From assembly GCA_050256555.1 (NCBI GenBank), contig JBBWWC010000085.1, forward strand, positions 1-11,846: a DNA stretch of 11,846 nucleotides, given 5' to 3'. The stretch is from UBA1146 sp050256555. Lineage in GTDB: Bacteria; Planctomycetota; UBA8108; UBA1146. Below are positions 1 to 6,429 of this stretch, one piece after another. The notes under the pieces were generated by a model, which had not been told where the DNA came from, did no database searches, and saw nothing but the letters and a program-made list of their open reading frames with translations. Positions within the stretch are counted from its first letter, which is position 1. Every line of letters starts with the position of its first letter. A program made the translations under genes and the position numbers.

Positions 1-1160
1 AGATCAACCGAAATCGCTGCTGCCTGATCAGCATCCAGCATCACTGCCAGGCATTGATCTGGCCGACTGGAGATGACACGCCGACGATGAGTCACCGTCG
101 CACTGGAAAATTCTTCCGTCACCAGAGCTCGATCCAGATCGAGCCAGCGGCGGTAATTTTGGGCTTCTGTAATTCCTTCCTGATGTAGATTTAGATCCGC
201 AAGGGTTTGATAGGATCGAGTCCATCGCGCACTCATGAACTCTCTCTGCATCAGTTTTTGTGCCTCGACCACTTCACCGGAAAAAATAAGTTCTCTGGCC
301 TTATCGAGGTGTTGATGGGCTCCGTGACGAACTCGATCAGAAGGAGTCCCGGCCCAGATCCCATCTTCGTTCATCTGAAGTTTCCATTGGCGGGGCCCGC
401 CCAGAACCATCGCCCCCAGTCGACCATTTCCCACCGGCAAACCTTCGGTCCACGTGCTTCCTGCTGGCGATCGATACCAGATCAATTGATCGCCAGTCGG
501 TCGCTCTGGATGACCGCTCAACAACATCCCGCCACCCGGCGCTATAGCACCCTGTCCCTGAGTTGCCAGATACTGACGAGCTAGCAACGTCGCCTGGAGT
601 GAACCTTCAGGCACCGGCCAATCTTTCCAGGATAGATCATCGCCTGGTCGCCCGAGCCAGGTTCCGCCGGACATATCGATTTGACCGGAAGGCCCTTCGA
701 TCAATAAGGTTCCCCCGGTAATCCCACCGGCACCACCGCTATCATGAATTCGGATGGAAATCAGATGGACCCCACCACGAACCAGCTCGCCAGGAATCGT
801 GTAAGTACGATCAACATTCGAAGCGCCACGACCACCGTCTTTCAGGTCGCCTTTTCCACCGATCTTTTTCCCGTTGAAAAATGTTTCATCTGAATCATCG
901 ATGCGACCGGCACGGAAAGTCAGCTCCTGGCCCGCCCACGCATCAGGCAAAACCACATAAGTCTTTAGCCAGCCAAAACCATCGTGGTTTCCAAAGACTG
1001 TTTCCCAGCGGCCAGGAACAGGAACCGATTGCCAGTCTTCTTCCGCTGCAAAAACGAAGCCTGGTGCAAACCCGAACAGAAAAATCATCACAAACAAAAA
1101 CAACCGTTGCACCAAAGAATCGCAACAACACCTGTGGCTTTTCACCAAACAATCCAACAT
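1..1160 (-). CDS. GH95-type glycoside hydrolase (alpha-L-fucosidase family), N-terminal part, secreted
   Basis: The frame is open from the ATG at 1160 to the left edge (386 complete codons), so the catalytic core and stop are missing. A strong Shine-Dalgarno AGGAGG (1173-1168) sits 7 nt before the ATG and fixes the start. Residues 1-38 form a signal peptide with a hydrophobic core (about 20-37) and a likely cut after VFA38. Residues about 43-152 resemble the jelly-roll sugar-binding domain found at the N-terminus of GH2 enzymes and sialate acetylesterases (GWLKTYVVLP, then DDSDETFFNG). From W228 on, the sequence matches the GH95 N-terminal domain: WYRSPAG at 228, VGNGRLGAMV at 243-252 and NEDGIWAG at 264-271. 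GH95 enzymes release alpha-1,2-linked L-fucose or L-galactose from glycans; the exact substrate cannot be read here because the catalytic residues lie off the window. It is separated from the redoxin gene upstream by a terminator, so it is probably its own transcription unit. Family assignment is firm, substrate is not. Confidence 0.88.
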   Translation of the reverse strand, partial: MLDCLVKSHRCCCDSLVQRLFLFVMIFLFGFAPGFVFAAEEDWQSVPVPGRWETVFGNHDGFGWLKTYVVLPDAWAGQELTFRAGRIDDSDETFFNGKKIGGKGDLKDGGRGASNVDRTYTIPGELVRGGVHLISIRIHDSGGAGGITGGTLLIEGPSGQIDMSGGTWLGRPGDDLSWKDWPVPEGSLQATLLARQYLATQGQGAIAPGGGMLLSGHPERPTGDQLIWYRSPAGSTWTEGLPVGNGRLGAMVLGGPRQWKLQMNEDGIWAGTPSDRVRHGAHQHLDKARELIFSGEVVEAQKLMQREFMSARWTRSYQTLADLNLHQEGITEAQNYRRWLDLDRALVTEEFSSATVTHRRRVISSRPDQCLAVMLDADQAAAISVD

Positions 1161-1236
1161 AGAGTTTCCTCCTGAACGCAGGATGCACTGGCGATGAGAC
1201 CGAGCCAAGAACTGTACCAGCAGCTACCCAAAGATG

Positions 1237-1274
1237 AAAAAGAGGCCCGAGCGCACAAAATGCGCTCGGGCCTC
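1237..1274 (-). terminator. Intrinsic terminator of the redoxin operon
   Basis: A perfect 14-bp stem (arms 1242-1255 and 1261-1274, GC-rich) with a 5-nt loop is followed on the minus strand by five T residues (1241-1237) and then CATCTTT. This is a textbook Rho-independent terminator. The direction of the T run shows that it ends transcription coming from the redoxin gene, about 27 nt after the TAG at 1303-1301. The other side of the stem has no T run, so it is one-directional. Confidence 0.9.
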
Positions 1275-1285
1275 AATAACTTCAA

Positions 1286-1312
1286 AAGCTAAGTCTTGAA
1301 CTAAGACTTCTT
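1286..1312 (-). promoter_or_regulatory. Candidate bacterial SECIS-like hairpin after in-frame UGA
   Basis: On the minus strand the arms AAGTCTT (1309-1303) and AAGACTT (1297-1291) form a perfect 7-bp stem with the 5-nt loop AGTTC (1302-1298). Three more pairs (1312-1310 with 1288-1286) can form below a 2-nt AG bulge. The loop begins 22 nt after the TGA at 1327-1325 and has G in its second position, followed by U. Bacterial SECIS elements are generally short stem-loops starting within a few tens of nt of the UGA and carrying a G in the first two loop positions, so size, distance and loop fit. The stem is AU-rich and not very stable, and it contains the downstream TAG. It could also be an incidental hairpin before the terminator. 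Confidence 0.5.
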
Positions 1313-1882
1313 GTATTTCACGCTTCAGCCATAGGGGCGAGTACGTGGAGTCGAAACTTCCTTGCCGGCAAGAATCTCGTCGATGGCTTTGGTGACGTAG
1401 TTGTCACCGGAACGACGATCGTCGAATGCTCCCTGGTAAAGAATCTTACCATTCTTGAGAACAAAGACATGCGGGGTGCGCTTGGCACCAATCTTCTGAC
1501 CCAACTTGCCATCAAAATCAGTGAGGATTTTGTGCTCAACACCATACTGGGCCTTGAACTTCTTCAGTCCCTCGATGGTATTGTAGTTAGTGGAACAAAC
1601 CGAGAACCACTGAACACCCTTGTCCTTGTAGCTCGTCACGATGTTCTGGATCTTCTTGGCCTTGTAAATCGGCTTGACCGCTGGACAGCCTGATTCAGTC
1701 CATTCCAGGACAATCACCTTGTCTTTATAGTCGGACGACTTGTAACTTTTTCCATCCAGGTCCTTCAGTTCAAAACTGATCCCTGGTGCTTCTTTTTTCG
1801 CGTCTTTGTCCTTCTCGTCGGCTTGCAGGAATCCCACACCGACACAAAGGCTCAAGACAAGAAACATTGAGATGCTTTTCAT
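1301..1882 (-). CDS. Exported thioredoxin-fold redoxin with in-frame UGA at the conserved C-terminal Cys (candidate selenoprotein)
   Basis: Coordinates assume UGA readthrough; conventional translation would stop at 1325 (185 residues). Residues 1-21 are a signal peptide, so the protein acts outside the cytoplasm. The rest is an AhpC/TSA-redoxin fold: strand VIVLEW (56-61), nucleophile loop TESGCPAV with Cys66, the cis-proline loop RTPHVFVL (Pro137), and GAFDD (151-155), all in family order. Related exported redoxins end in a PYGC-S-V/I-K-Y type tail. Here the frame reads RPYG, then TGA (1327-1325), then SVKYKKS and TAG (1303-1301), so the stop replaces the expected cysteine and the family tail continues behind it. 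Selenocysteine at 186 pairing with Cys66 is the attractive reading; a Cys-to-stop mutation is the alternative. The ATG at 1882 overlaps the upstream gene's stop as ATGA and has an AAGGAAA ribosome site, so translation is coupled to the DsbD-N-like gene. Its product is likely a thiol peroxidase or disulfide reductase; the substrate is unknown. Confidence 0.85.
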
Positions 1883-2913
1883 CGACCATTTCCTTTCTTT
1901 GTTCCGGATCCGGATTCCGGCGGTCCACACTGCACTGCTTGTTGCGCCCGGATGATAATCGCTGGCATCCCCGGAACAGGTCCTTTTGCCTTTCCCGGGC
2001 TTGGAACAAGTGTCGCACCCAGCATCCCGGATTGGAAGCCAGACCCTAGCTCTTCTGCCAAGAAACTTACCTGCCAGCCCCTCAGAAGCCTATTCTTGCC
2101 ATCCGGCTCCCGAATAAAAGGCTCCACCTTGGCCTCAAGAATAACGCCTTCTTTCAACCCGTGCGGGTACGCAATCCACCGAACCGGCACCGCTGGGCGT
2201 TGATCAGAGAGTTCTCGATACCACCGAACGAGCCAGGTTCCACTGCGTATAGCCGAACCAGTGGGAGCTGCAGGATACCACTTCAGCTCATAGCAAAAGC
2301 CACGCGCTTGCGACGCTTCGACCGGATAACGATCTCTCCAGCGCGCCAACATTTCCAATCCCTTCGGATCTGCCAACGGCTTTTCACCCGCTGCCAGTTG
2401 CAAGGTTGTCCGACTCTCGCCGTAGATGCAGGTGGTCTTACAAACCTGCCAGATCACTTCCAGTGGAATCTCTACCTTGCCAGCAGCACTGTCGTCGGCA
2501 GAAGGAGCTGGATGAATTCGATACCGCATCAAAAATGGTTTCTTGTAACCGATCGCCACCAGTCCACCCTGTTCAACCATTCGATCAGGAACGGGGAAGT
2601 CTGGGCCACTGACTTGCCAACCTTCGGGGAGACCCCAGATCGCCTCCGGTGCATCTCCACCATCTCGTGGAGAATGCCAGTATCCATGCCAGCCGTCTTC
2701 CGGCGTGATCATGACTCCGACCTCAAAGGAAACTCCAGGCTGATAAGTTTTGACGGAACTGAACAGTTCCATCGAACAGGGATCCTCAGCTGCCAGTTCG
2801 TCAAGAATCCCTTCCTGGGCCGGCAAAAAACTGACCGTAAAAAGAAACACCACCACCAGAATGCACTTCTGCATTACAGGCGATACTGTTCTCGATTCAA
2901 TTATGAAACTCAT
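1879..2913 (-). CDS. Exported DsbD N-terminal-domain (nDsbD/ScsB-like) disulfide protein
   Basis: This 344-residue protein has an N-terminal signal sequence (hydrophobic about 17-31, cut near PAQ33). It then carries the family pattern of the DsbD N-terminal domain: WHGYWHSPRDGGDAP (75-89), which corresponds to the YWRNPGDAG-type motif, and the redox pair in VCKTTC (Cys158 and Cys162). In DsbD and ScsB this domain passes electrons from the membrane domain to periplasmic partners. No transmembrane DsbD core or C-terminal thioredoxin domain follows, so this is a stand-alone domain. The residues after about 200 are less clear and I cannot name a further domain. GGAG lies 10 nt before the ATG at 2913; an internal ATG at 2874 would give a shorter signal peptide but has no good ribosome site. 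It ends in TGA overlapping the redoxin start. The pairing suggests that the two act in one extracytoplasmic thiol pathway (inference). Confidence 0.8.
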   Translation of the reverse strand: MSFIIESRTVSPVMQKCILVVVFLFTVSFLPAQEGILDELAAEDPCSMELFSSVKTYQPGVSFEVGVMITPEDGWHGYWHSPRDGGDAPEAIWGLPEGWQVSGPDFPVPDRMVEQGGLVAIGYKKPFLMRYRIHPAPSADDSAAGKVEIPLEVIWQVCKTTCIYGESRTTLQLAAGEKPLADPKGLEMLARWRDRYPVEASQARGFCYELKWYPAAPTGSAIRSGTWLVRWYRELSDQRPAVPVRWIAYPHGLKEGVILEAKVEPFIREPDGKNRLLRGWQVSFLAEELGSGFQSGMLGATLVPSPGKAKGPVPGMPAIIIRAQQAVQCGPPESGSGTKKGNGR

Positions 2914-3165
2914 CGGTTCAACACTCCTCTATCAGCGGGTCGCAACGACACTCAGCTCAACCACAACGATGAAAGCACGTCAGTGCTAATCCATCTCTTT
3001 TAATTCTTAACGTTTTCAAAACAACTACAGGCGATACCCTCTGCCGATACATGTAAGATGCCGCCGCAACCATCAGTCACAATCCAAACTGAAAACATCG
3101 GTGCTACAACTGCATAACCGATCAATTTCATGGCAGATCAACTTCACAACAGAAGGAGACCCTCC
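2914..3165. other. Divergent intergenic region between redox operon and hydrolase
   Basis: These 252 bp must hold the promoters for both directions. I find no convincing -35/-10 pair for either gene. On the minus strand a TTGAAA at about 3018-3013 is the only -35-like sequence, without a clear -10. A short 5-bp hairpin (AGCAC 2974-2978 with GTGCT 2983-2987) is present but too small to interpret. The only clear signal is the ribosome binding site of the hydrolase gene at 3153-3158. No gene is seen here. Confidence 0.4.
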
Positions 3166-3981
3166 ATGGGCGAAAAATCGAAATGGTCGCGGACGCTCGG
3201 TCGACTGCGCATTCTAACCATCCTCCTGTGCCTCTTACTGCTGCTCGGCTGGCAACTGGAACGAAAACTGGTCTTCATTCCTTCGACTTCCTGGGTCCAG
3301 CCACTTCCCACTGAAGCCACCGAACTCAAGTTCTCTAGTAGCGATGGTAGCGAACTTTCTGGGGCCTGGTTTCCGGCCGAAAAAGCCAGCGCAGTCATCG
3401 TTTACTGCCATGGCAATGCCGGCAACATCTCGCACCGCTTCGGTACAGCTCGTCACTGGCAACAACAAGGCTGGTCAGTACTGCTATTTGACTACCGTGG
3501 CTATGGACGCTCGCAAGGCTTCCCCTCTGAAGAAGGAATGCTCGCCGATGCACGAGCCGCAACCGCTACCGCTCGTCGCTTGTCTGGAAAAAATGTTGTC
3601 GCCCTTGGCCGCAGCCTCGGCACCGTTCCCGCCGTGGCCCTTGCTGCAGAAGATGAAGTGTGCGGACTCATTCTCGATTCTCCACTTCTCGATGGGCCAA
3701 CGATGGCAAAGGCCATCATGCCGCTTCCTGGAATCGACCTGCTGATGCAAATGGAGCTCGACAATTCGGGAAAGATGGGCTCCGTCACCTGCCCTCTTCT
3801 CTTGCTGCACGGTGACGCAGATAGGGTCGTCCCTTATGAGCAAGGAGCTGAACTCTATCGTCTTGCGCCAGAACCGAAACAACTGGTAAAGATACCTGGC
3901 GGCAAACATAACGATTCGCGGCAAAGCGGTATCGCCTTCGAAGCCATCAAAGATTTCCTCACCGAACTTGCCAAGAACTAG
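3166..3981 (+). CDS. Membrane-anchored alpha/beta hydrolase (BEM46/ABHD13-like)
   Basis: The 271-residue protein has a charged N-terminus and one hydrophobic segment (about 14-30), most likely a signal anchor that leaves the enzyme on the outer side of the membrane. The alpha/beta hydrolase core follows: oxyanion-hole motif YCHGNAGN (80-87), FDYRGYGRS (108-116), nucleophile elbow GRSLG with Ser150, acid HGDADRVVP with Asp219, and GGKHND with His248. Order and spacing match the BEM46/ABHD13 group of serine hydrolases, whose substrates are mostly unknown, so no reaction is assigned. The start is set by AAGGAG (3153-3158), 7 nt before the ATG at 3166; an in-frame ATG at 3130 lacks such a site. 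The gene stands alone on the plus strand, and its TAG ends 2 bp before the stop of the convergent isomerase gene, with no terminator between them. Confidence 0.87.
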   Translation: MGEKSKWSRTLGRLRILTILLCLLLLLGWQLERKLVFIPSTSWVQPLPTEATELKFSSSDGSELSGAWFPAEKASAVIVYCHGNAGNISHRFGTARHWQQQGWSVLLFDYRGYGRSQGFPSEEGMLADARAATATARRLSGKNVVALGRSLGTVPAVALAAEDEVCGLILDSPLLDGPTMAKAIMPLPGIDLLMQMELDNSGKMGSVTCPLLLLHGDADRVVPYEQGAELYRLAPEPKQLVKIPGGKHNDSRQSGIAFEAIKDFLTELAKN

Positions 3982-3983
3982 AA

Positions 3984-4877
3984 CTACCAGACATCCGCAG
4001 CCTTGACCCGTTCAGTGGCCATCGCTTCATCGACACTGGGTGAACACTCCAACCCAACGTAATCCCGATAGCCGAGGTTCCATGCCTCCTTGAAAACCCG
4101 AGAATATTGAATTTCGCCAGTGCCCGGCTCGCGACGCCCGGGGTTGTCGGCCAGCTGCAGGTAGCCGACCTGATCCCAACCCTCACGTAATCTTCGACAC
4201 AGATCTCCCTCGGTGATCTGCATGTGGTAAAGGTCCCAGTTGATCTTGACCATCGGAGAATTGACCTCACGGCAGATACGCACCGCATCGGGACTTCCAT
4301 AAAGACAATGCCCTTTGTGATCGACACGGATATTCATCGGCTCAAGGATCAACATCACACCGGCATCTTCAGCCAACGGAGCCAACCGCTTGAGCCCGAC
4401 GATGACATTCTCATGCATCTGTTGCTGGGTCATTCCAGGTTGATCGTTGCCTGCGATCACGGTCATCTTTCGAGCCTTGATCTTCTTGGCGGTTTCAAGA
4501 GAGGCCGCAACCTCTTTCTCCATACGATCATGATTCTTGGGGTCATTCATTCCGGGGCTAAATCCCCAGGCAGTAAACTGGGCCACTTCAACACCGGTCT
4601 CATCGCAAGCCTTGACGATTTCATCGAGGTTCTTGCCCCGCCATGGCCACATCTCGACCGCTGGATATCCCAGTTTCGCAGCAGCCCGGATCCGATCGTG
4701 ATGCGGTCCACCACCCAGACCCCACATCTCGATATTCACGGCGAAACGGGTCTTCCCCCAGGGCAACGGAACCGCGCCATCTTGGCCTGGCACTGAAGTA
4801 GCCCCAACAGATCCCGTCGCTCCTGCTGCAGATAGAGCCGCTGCCGCGGTCAGGAAATCTCTCCGGTCAATATTCAT
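3984..4877 (-). CDS. Tat-exported sugar isomerase/epimerase, hydroxypyruvate-isomerase-like TIM barrel
   Basis: The 297-residue protein starts with a twin-arginine signal (DRRDFLT at 4-10, then an Ala-rich stretch to about 27), pointing to folded export through Tat. The body is an AP-endonuclease-2/xylose-isomerase-like TIM barrel. The closest pattern is hydroxypyruvate isomerase: LILEPMN with Glu179, WDLYHMQ with Asp215, YLQLADNPGRREPGTGE with Gln241, and GLECSPS with Glu277. These four match the spacing of the metal ligands of the E. coli enzyme. Export argues against the classic cytoplasmic role in glyoxylate metabolism; such Tat-exported barrels are frequent in planctomycetes and probably act on extracytoplasmic sugars (inference). 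An AGAGGA ribosome site lies 6 nt before the ATG at 4877. The protein ends soon after the last barrel motif, with TAG 2 bp from the convergent hydrolase gene. Confidence 0.82.
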   Translation of the reverse strand: MNIDRRDFLTAAAALSAAGATGSVGATSVPGQDGAVPLPWGKTRFAVNIEMWGLGGGPHHDRIRAAAKLGYPAVEMWPWRGKNLDEIVKACDETGVEVAQFTAWGFSPGMNDPKNHDRMEKEVAASLETAKKIKARKMTVIAGNDQPGMTQQQMHENVIVGLKRLAPLAEDAGVMLILEPMNIRVDHKGHCLYGSPDAVRICREVNSPMVKINWDLYHMQITEGDLCRRLREGWDQVGYLQLADNPGRREPGTGEIQYSRVFKEAWNLGYRDYVGLECSPSVDEAMATERVKAADVW

Positions 4878-4990
4878 CGAAAATCCTCTCGTAAAACACC
4901 GCTGTTGATCACAGGACGGTGCCCCAGCAAATCAATCGGCGCAAGAGAGGTGTTTGTGAGAGAAATTGTGCCCGAAGTAAAAGGAAGCCA

Positions 4991-5773
4991 TCAAACCTGG
5001 TAGTCAAAACCTGGTTTCATGACCGCAGTCGCTGGCAAGGACAACTCTTTCAGTTCCCTTGAAATCTCATCGAACTGGCTCGCCTTCAAATGAACCGCCA
5101 GAAAATTCAGCTGATCAGGGTTTGGCGCCTTCTTGCGTTCTGAATTAAAGGTCTCTGGCGTCAGATGCTTCGAAGTATCGGCGAGCCACTGTAAGCGCTG
5201 CGGGAAGGCCAGCTCCAGCACTACTGTGGTCAAACCCTGGACTTCGTGGCAACGTTGCCAGACCTCATCAGTCGGGCCGGTGTCGGTGATAATCGCACAA
5301 GCACTGGTATCGTCCTCAATGATGTAGGCCACCGTGTCGATCAGGTGATCGACTGCTACTGCAGTGACACGCTTGCCAGCCACTTCGACGGGGACTCCGG
5401 GTTCTATGATTTCCAGACGCAGTAAATCACGCCCAGACTCTTCGCAGATTCTCAGAAAATCAGGCCAGGTTCGATCATTGAGAATATCTTGCCTGAGGCA
5501 ATTCGCCGTGGATTCCGTGGCATAAATAACCATCGGTACATCCGTATCACCAACGGCGCTAAAGTGCCCATCCAATAATATCGGGAGACTGGCGACATGG
5601 TCACTATGTGAATGAGTAAGGAAGACATGCTTCACCGCCAGCTGAAGATCAAGATTCGCATGGAATCCAATACTCCCGGCATCAATACAGATCGTATCAT
5701 CGATAAGATAGGAACTGAGCAACTGAGCGGGACTGTCTCCACCCACGGTAGAAGGAAGCAATTGTAGCCTCAA
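4991..5773 (-). CDS. Metallo-beta-lactamase-fold protein, class II cyclic-nucleotide phosphodiesterase-like
   Basis: The 260-residue, probably cytoplasmic protein has no signal peptide. It shows the binuclear metal site of the metallo-beta-lactamase fold: THSHSDH (His54, His56, Asp58, His59), His143 in AVDHLID, Asp164 in TDTGPT and His228 in VHLK. SKHL (His203) and the NDRTWPDF segment (99-106) are hallmarks of the class II (PDE1-type) 3',5'-cyclic nucleotide phosphodiesterases, which set it apart from RNase Z or glyoxalase II relatives. Expected activity is hydrolysis of cAMP or cGMP. The neighbour 4 bp upstream encodes a cyclic-nucleotide-binding domain, which supports that reading. The start is a TTG at 5773, chosen because the RLQLLPST strand fits the family's N-terminus; a second TTG at 5761 has a better-spaced GAGG and would drop four residues. 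It ends in TGA. Confidence 0.8.
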   Translation of the reverse strand: MRLQLLPSTVGGDSPAQLLSSYLIDDTICIDAGSIGFHANLDLQLAVKHVFLTHSHSDHVASLPILLDGHFSAVGDTDVPMVIYATESTANCLRQDILNDRTWPDFLRICEESGRDLLRLEIIEPGVPVEVAGKRVTAVAVDHLIDTVAYIIEDDTSACAIITDTGPTDEVWQRCHEVQGLTTVVLELAFPQRLQWLADTSKHLTPETFNSERKKAPNPDQLNFLAVHLKASQFDEISRELKELSLPATAVMKPGFDYQV

Positions 5774-5777
5774 AGCC

Positions 5778-6221
5778 TCAGCTCACTCTTCGTTCATCAC
5801 TGGCGGCCAATCGTATGGCAAGTAATCGTGTCAGACCCAGCACCATCCGATAGGCGGTTCGGTCGCCATGGTTAAGAAGTTCTTTAAACTTCTTGACGGG
5901 AAAACGACGCAATCTGGAATTGGAAACAGCAACAATACTGGCACTATGGACCTGGTCAGAAACTACACCCATCTCTCCAAAAGAACTGAGATCAGAAAGG
6001 CGGGCCAAGACTAGTGGGATATCACCTTCCGTCTTGACTACGTCAACGGCTCCTTCGGCGACAATATAAAAATCACGAGGGGTTTCACCTTCGTGAATAA
6101 TCACCTCACCAGCTTCAACATTGACCTCCTCGGAATACCCGAGCAAGGCTCCGATCTCTTCCGGTTCCAGCCCTTCAAAAAGCGGAACCGTCGAATATCT
6201 TTCGTATCGTGGCGCGTCCAC
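5778..6221 (-). CDS. Cyclic-nucleotide-binding-domain (CNB/CRP-like sensor) protein
   Basis: This 147-residue protein is almost entirely one CNB beta-roll: PLFEGL (13-18), the glycine turns EAGEVIIHEGE (36-46) and YIVAEGAVDVV (52-62), then the phosphate-binding cassette FGEMGVVSDQVHSASI (81-96), and a C-terminal helix (about 119-140). There is no DNA-binding helix-turn-helix, kinase or channel domain, so it is a stand-alone sensor. The cassette Glu83 is kept, but the arginine that normally contacts the cyclic phosphate (pattern R-x-A) is His92, so cAMP binding may be weak, altered or lost. The start is GTG at 6221, with GAGGGAGG just before it. It is followed 4 bp later by the phosphodiesterase-like gene, which suggests a shared transcript and a shared role in cyclic-nucleotide handling. 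A partner carrying the output function must be elsewhere. Confidence 0.85.
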   Translation of the reverse strand: MDAPRYERYSTVPLFEGLEPEEIGALLGYSEEVNVEAGEVIIHEGETPRDFYIVAEGAVDVVKTEGDIPLVLARLSDLSSFGEMGVVSDQVHSASIVAVSNSRLRRFPVKKFKELLNHGDRTAYRMVLGLTRLLAIRLAASDERRVS

Positions 6222-6251
6222 GGGCCTCCCTCGAAATCAACGGAAGAGAAC

Positions 6252-6281
6252 TTCTGATCGACGGTTATTCCTCGATCAGAA
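6252..6281. repeat. Perfect inverted repeat 10-10-10 upstream of the CNB gene
   Basis: TTCTGATCGA (6252-6261) and its exact reverse complement TCGATCAGAA (6272-6281) flank a 10-bp spacer. Arm centres are 20 bp apart, about two helical turns, and the repeat lies 31-60 bp upstream of the GTG start. This fits an operator for a dimeric regulator, or a 5'-leader hairpin. No T run follows on either strand that would make it a terminator. Confidence 0.6.
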
Positions 6282-6429
6282 AAGCGTTTCGATGCAAACA
6301 CGCTACACCGAGGCACTGGATTCGACAACAGGGGGCTAGCCACAGGAAAGGGTCGGAACGTCAACAAAACCGCAAGAAGGCGAAAATCATCGCTTCTGCG
6401 ACAGGATCAATAGCTGCAAAAAGGCTAAT

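Noticed and set aside
1883..1930. Longer redoxin reading frame starting at 1930.
   Set aside because: The extra residues lie inside the upstream gene, have no ribosome site and would precede the signal peptide; the ATGA-coupled ATG at 1882 is better.
2974..2987. Small hairpin AGCAC/GTGCT in the divergent intergenic region.
   Set aside because: Five base pairs with a 4-nt loop is expected by chance at this length; no T run or position supports a role.
2161..3003. Long plus-strand open frame (280 codons) opposite the DsbD-N-like gene.
   Set aside because: It is antisense to a well-supported gene; its translation has no recognisable domain, signal or ribosome site, so it is a shadow frame.
3130..3165. 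Upstream in-frame ATG of the alpha/beta hydrolase.
   Set aside because: It lacks a ribosome site, whereas AAGGAG sits 7 nt before the ATG at 3166.
3976..3990. Possible terminator between the convergent hydrolase and isomerase genes.
   Set aside because: Only 2 bp separate the stops and no stem with T run is seen in either direction nearby.
6101..6367. Minus-strand 88-codon frame overlapping the CNB gene start.
   Set aside because: It overlaps the CNB gene in another frame, would cover the inverted repeat, and shows no domain or ribosome site.
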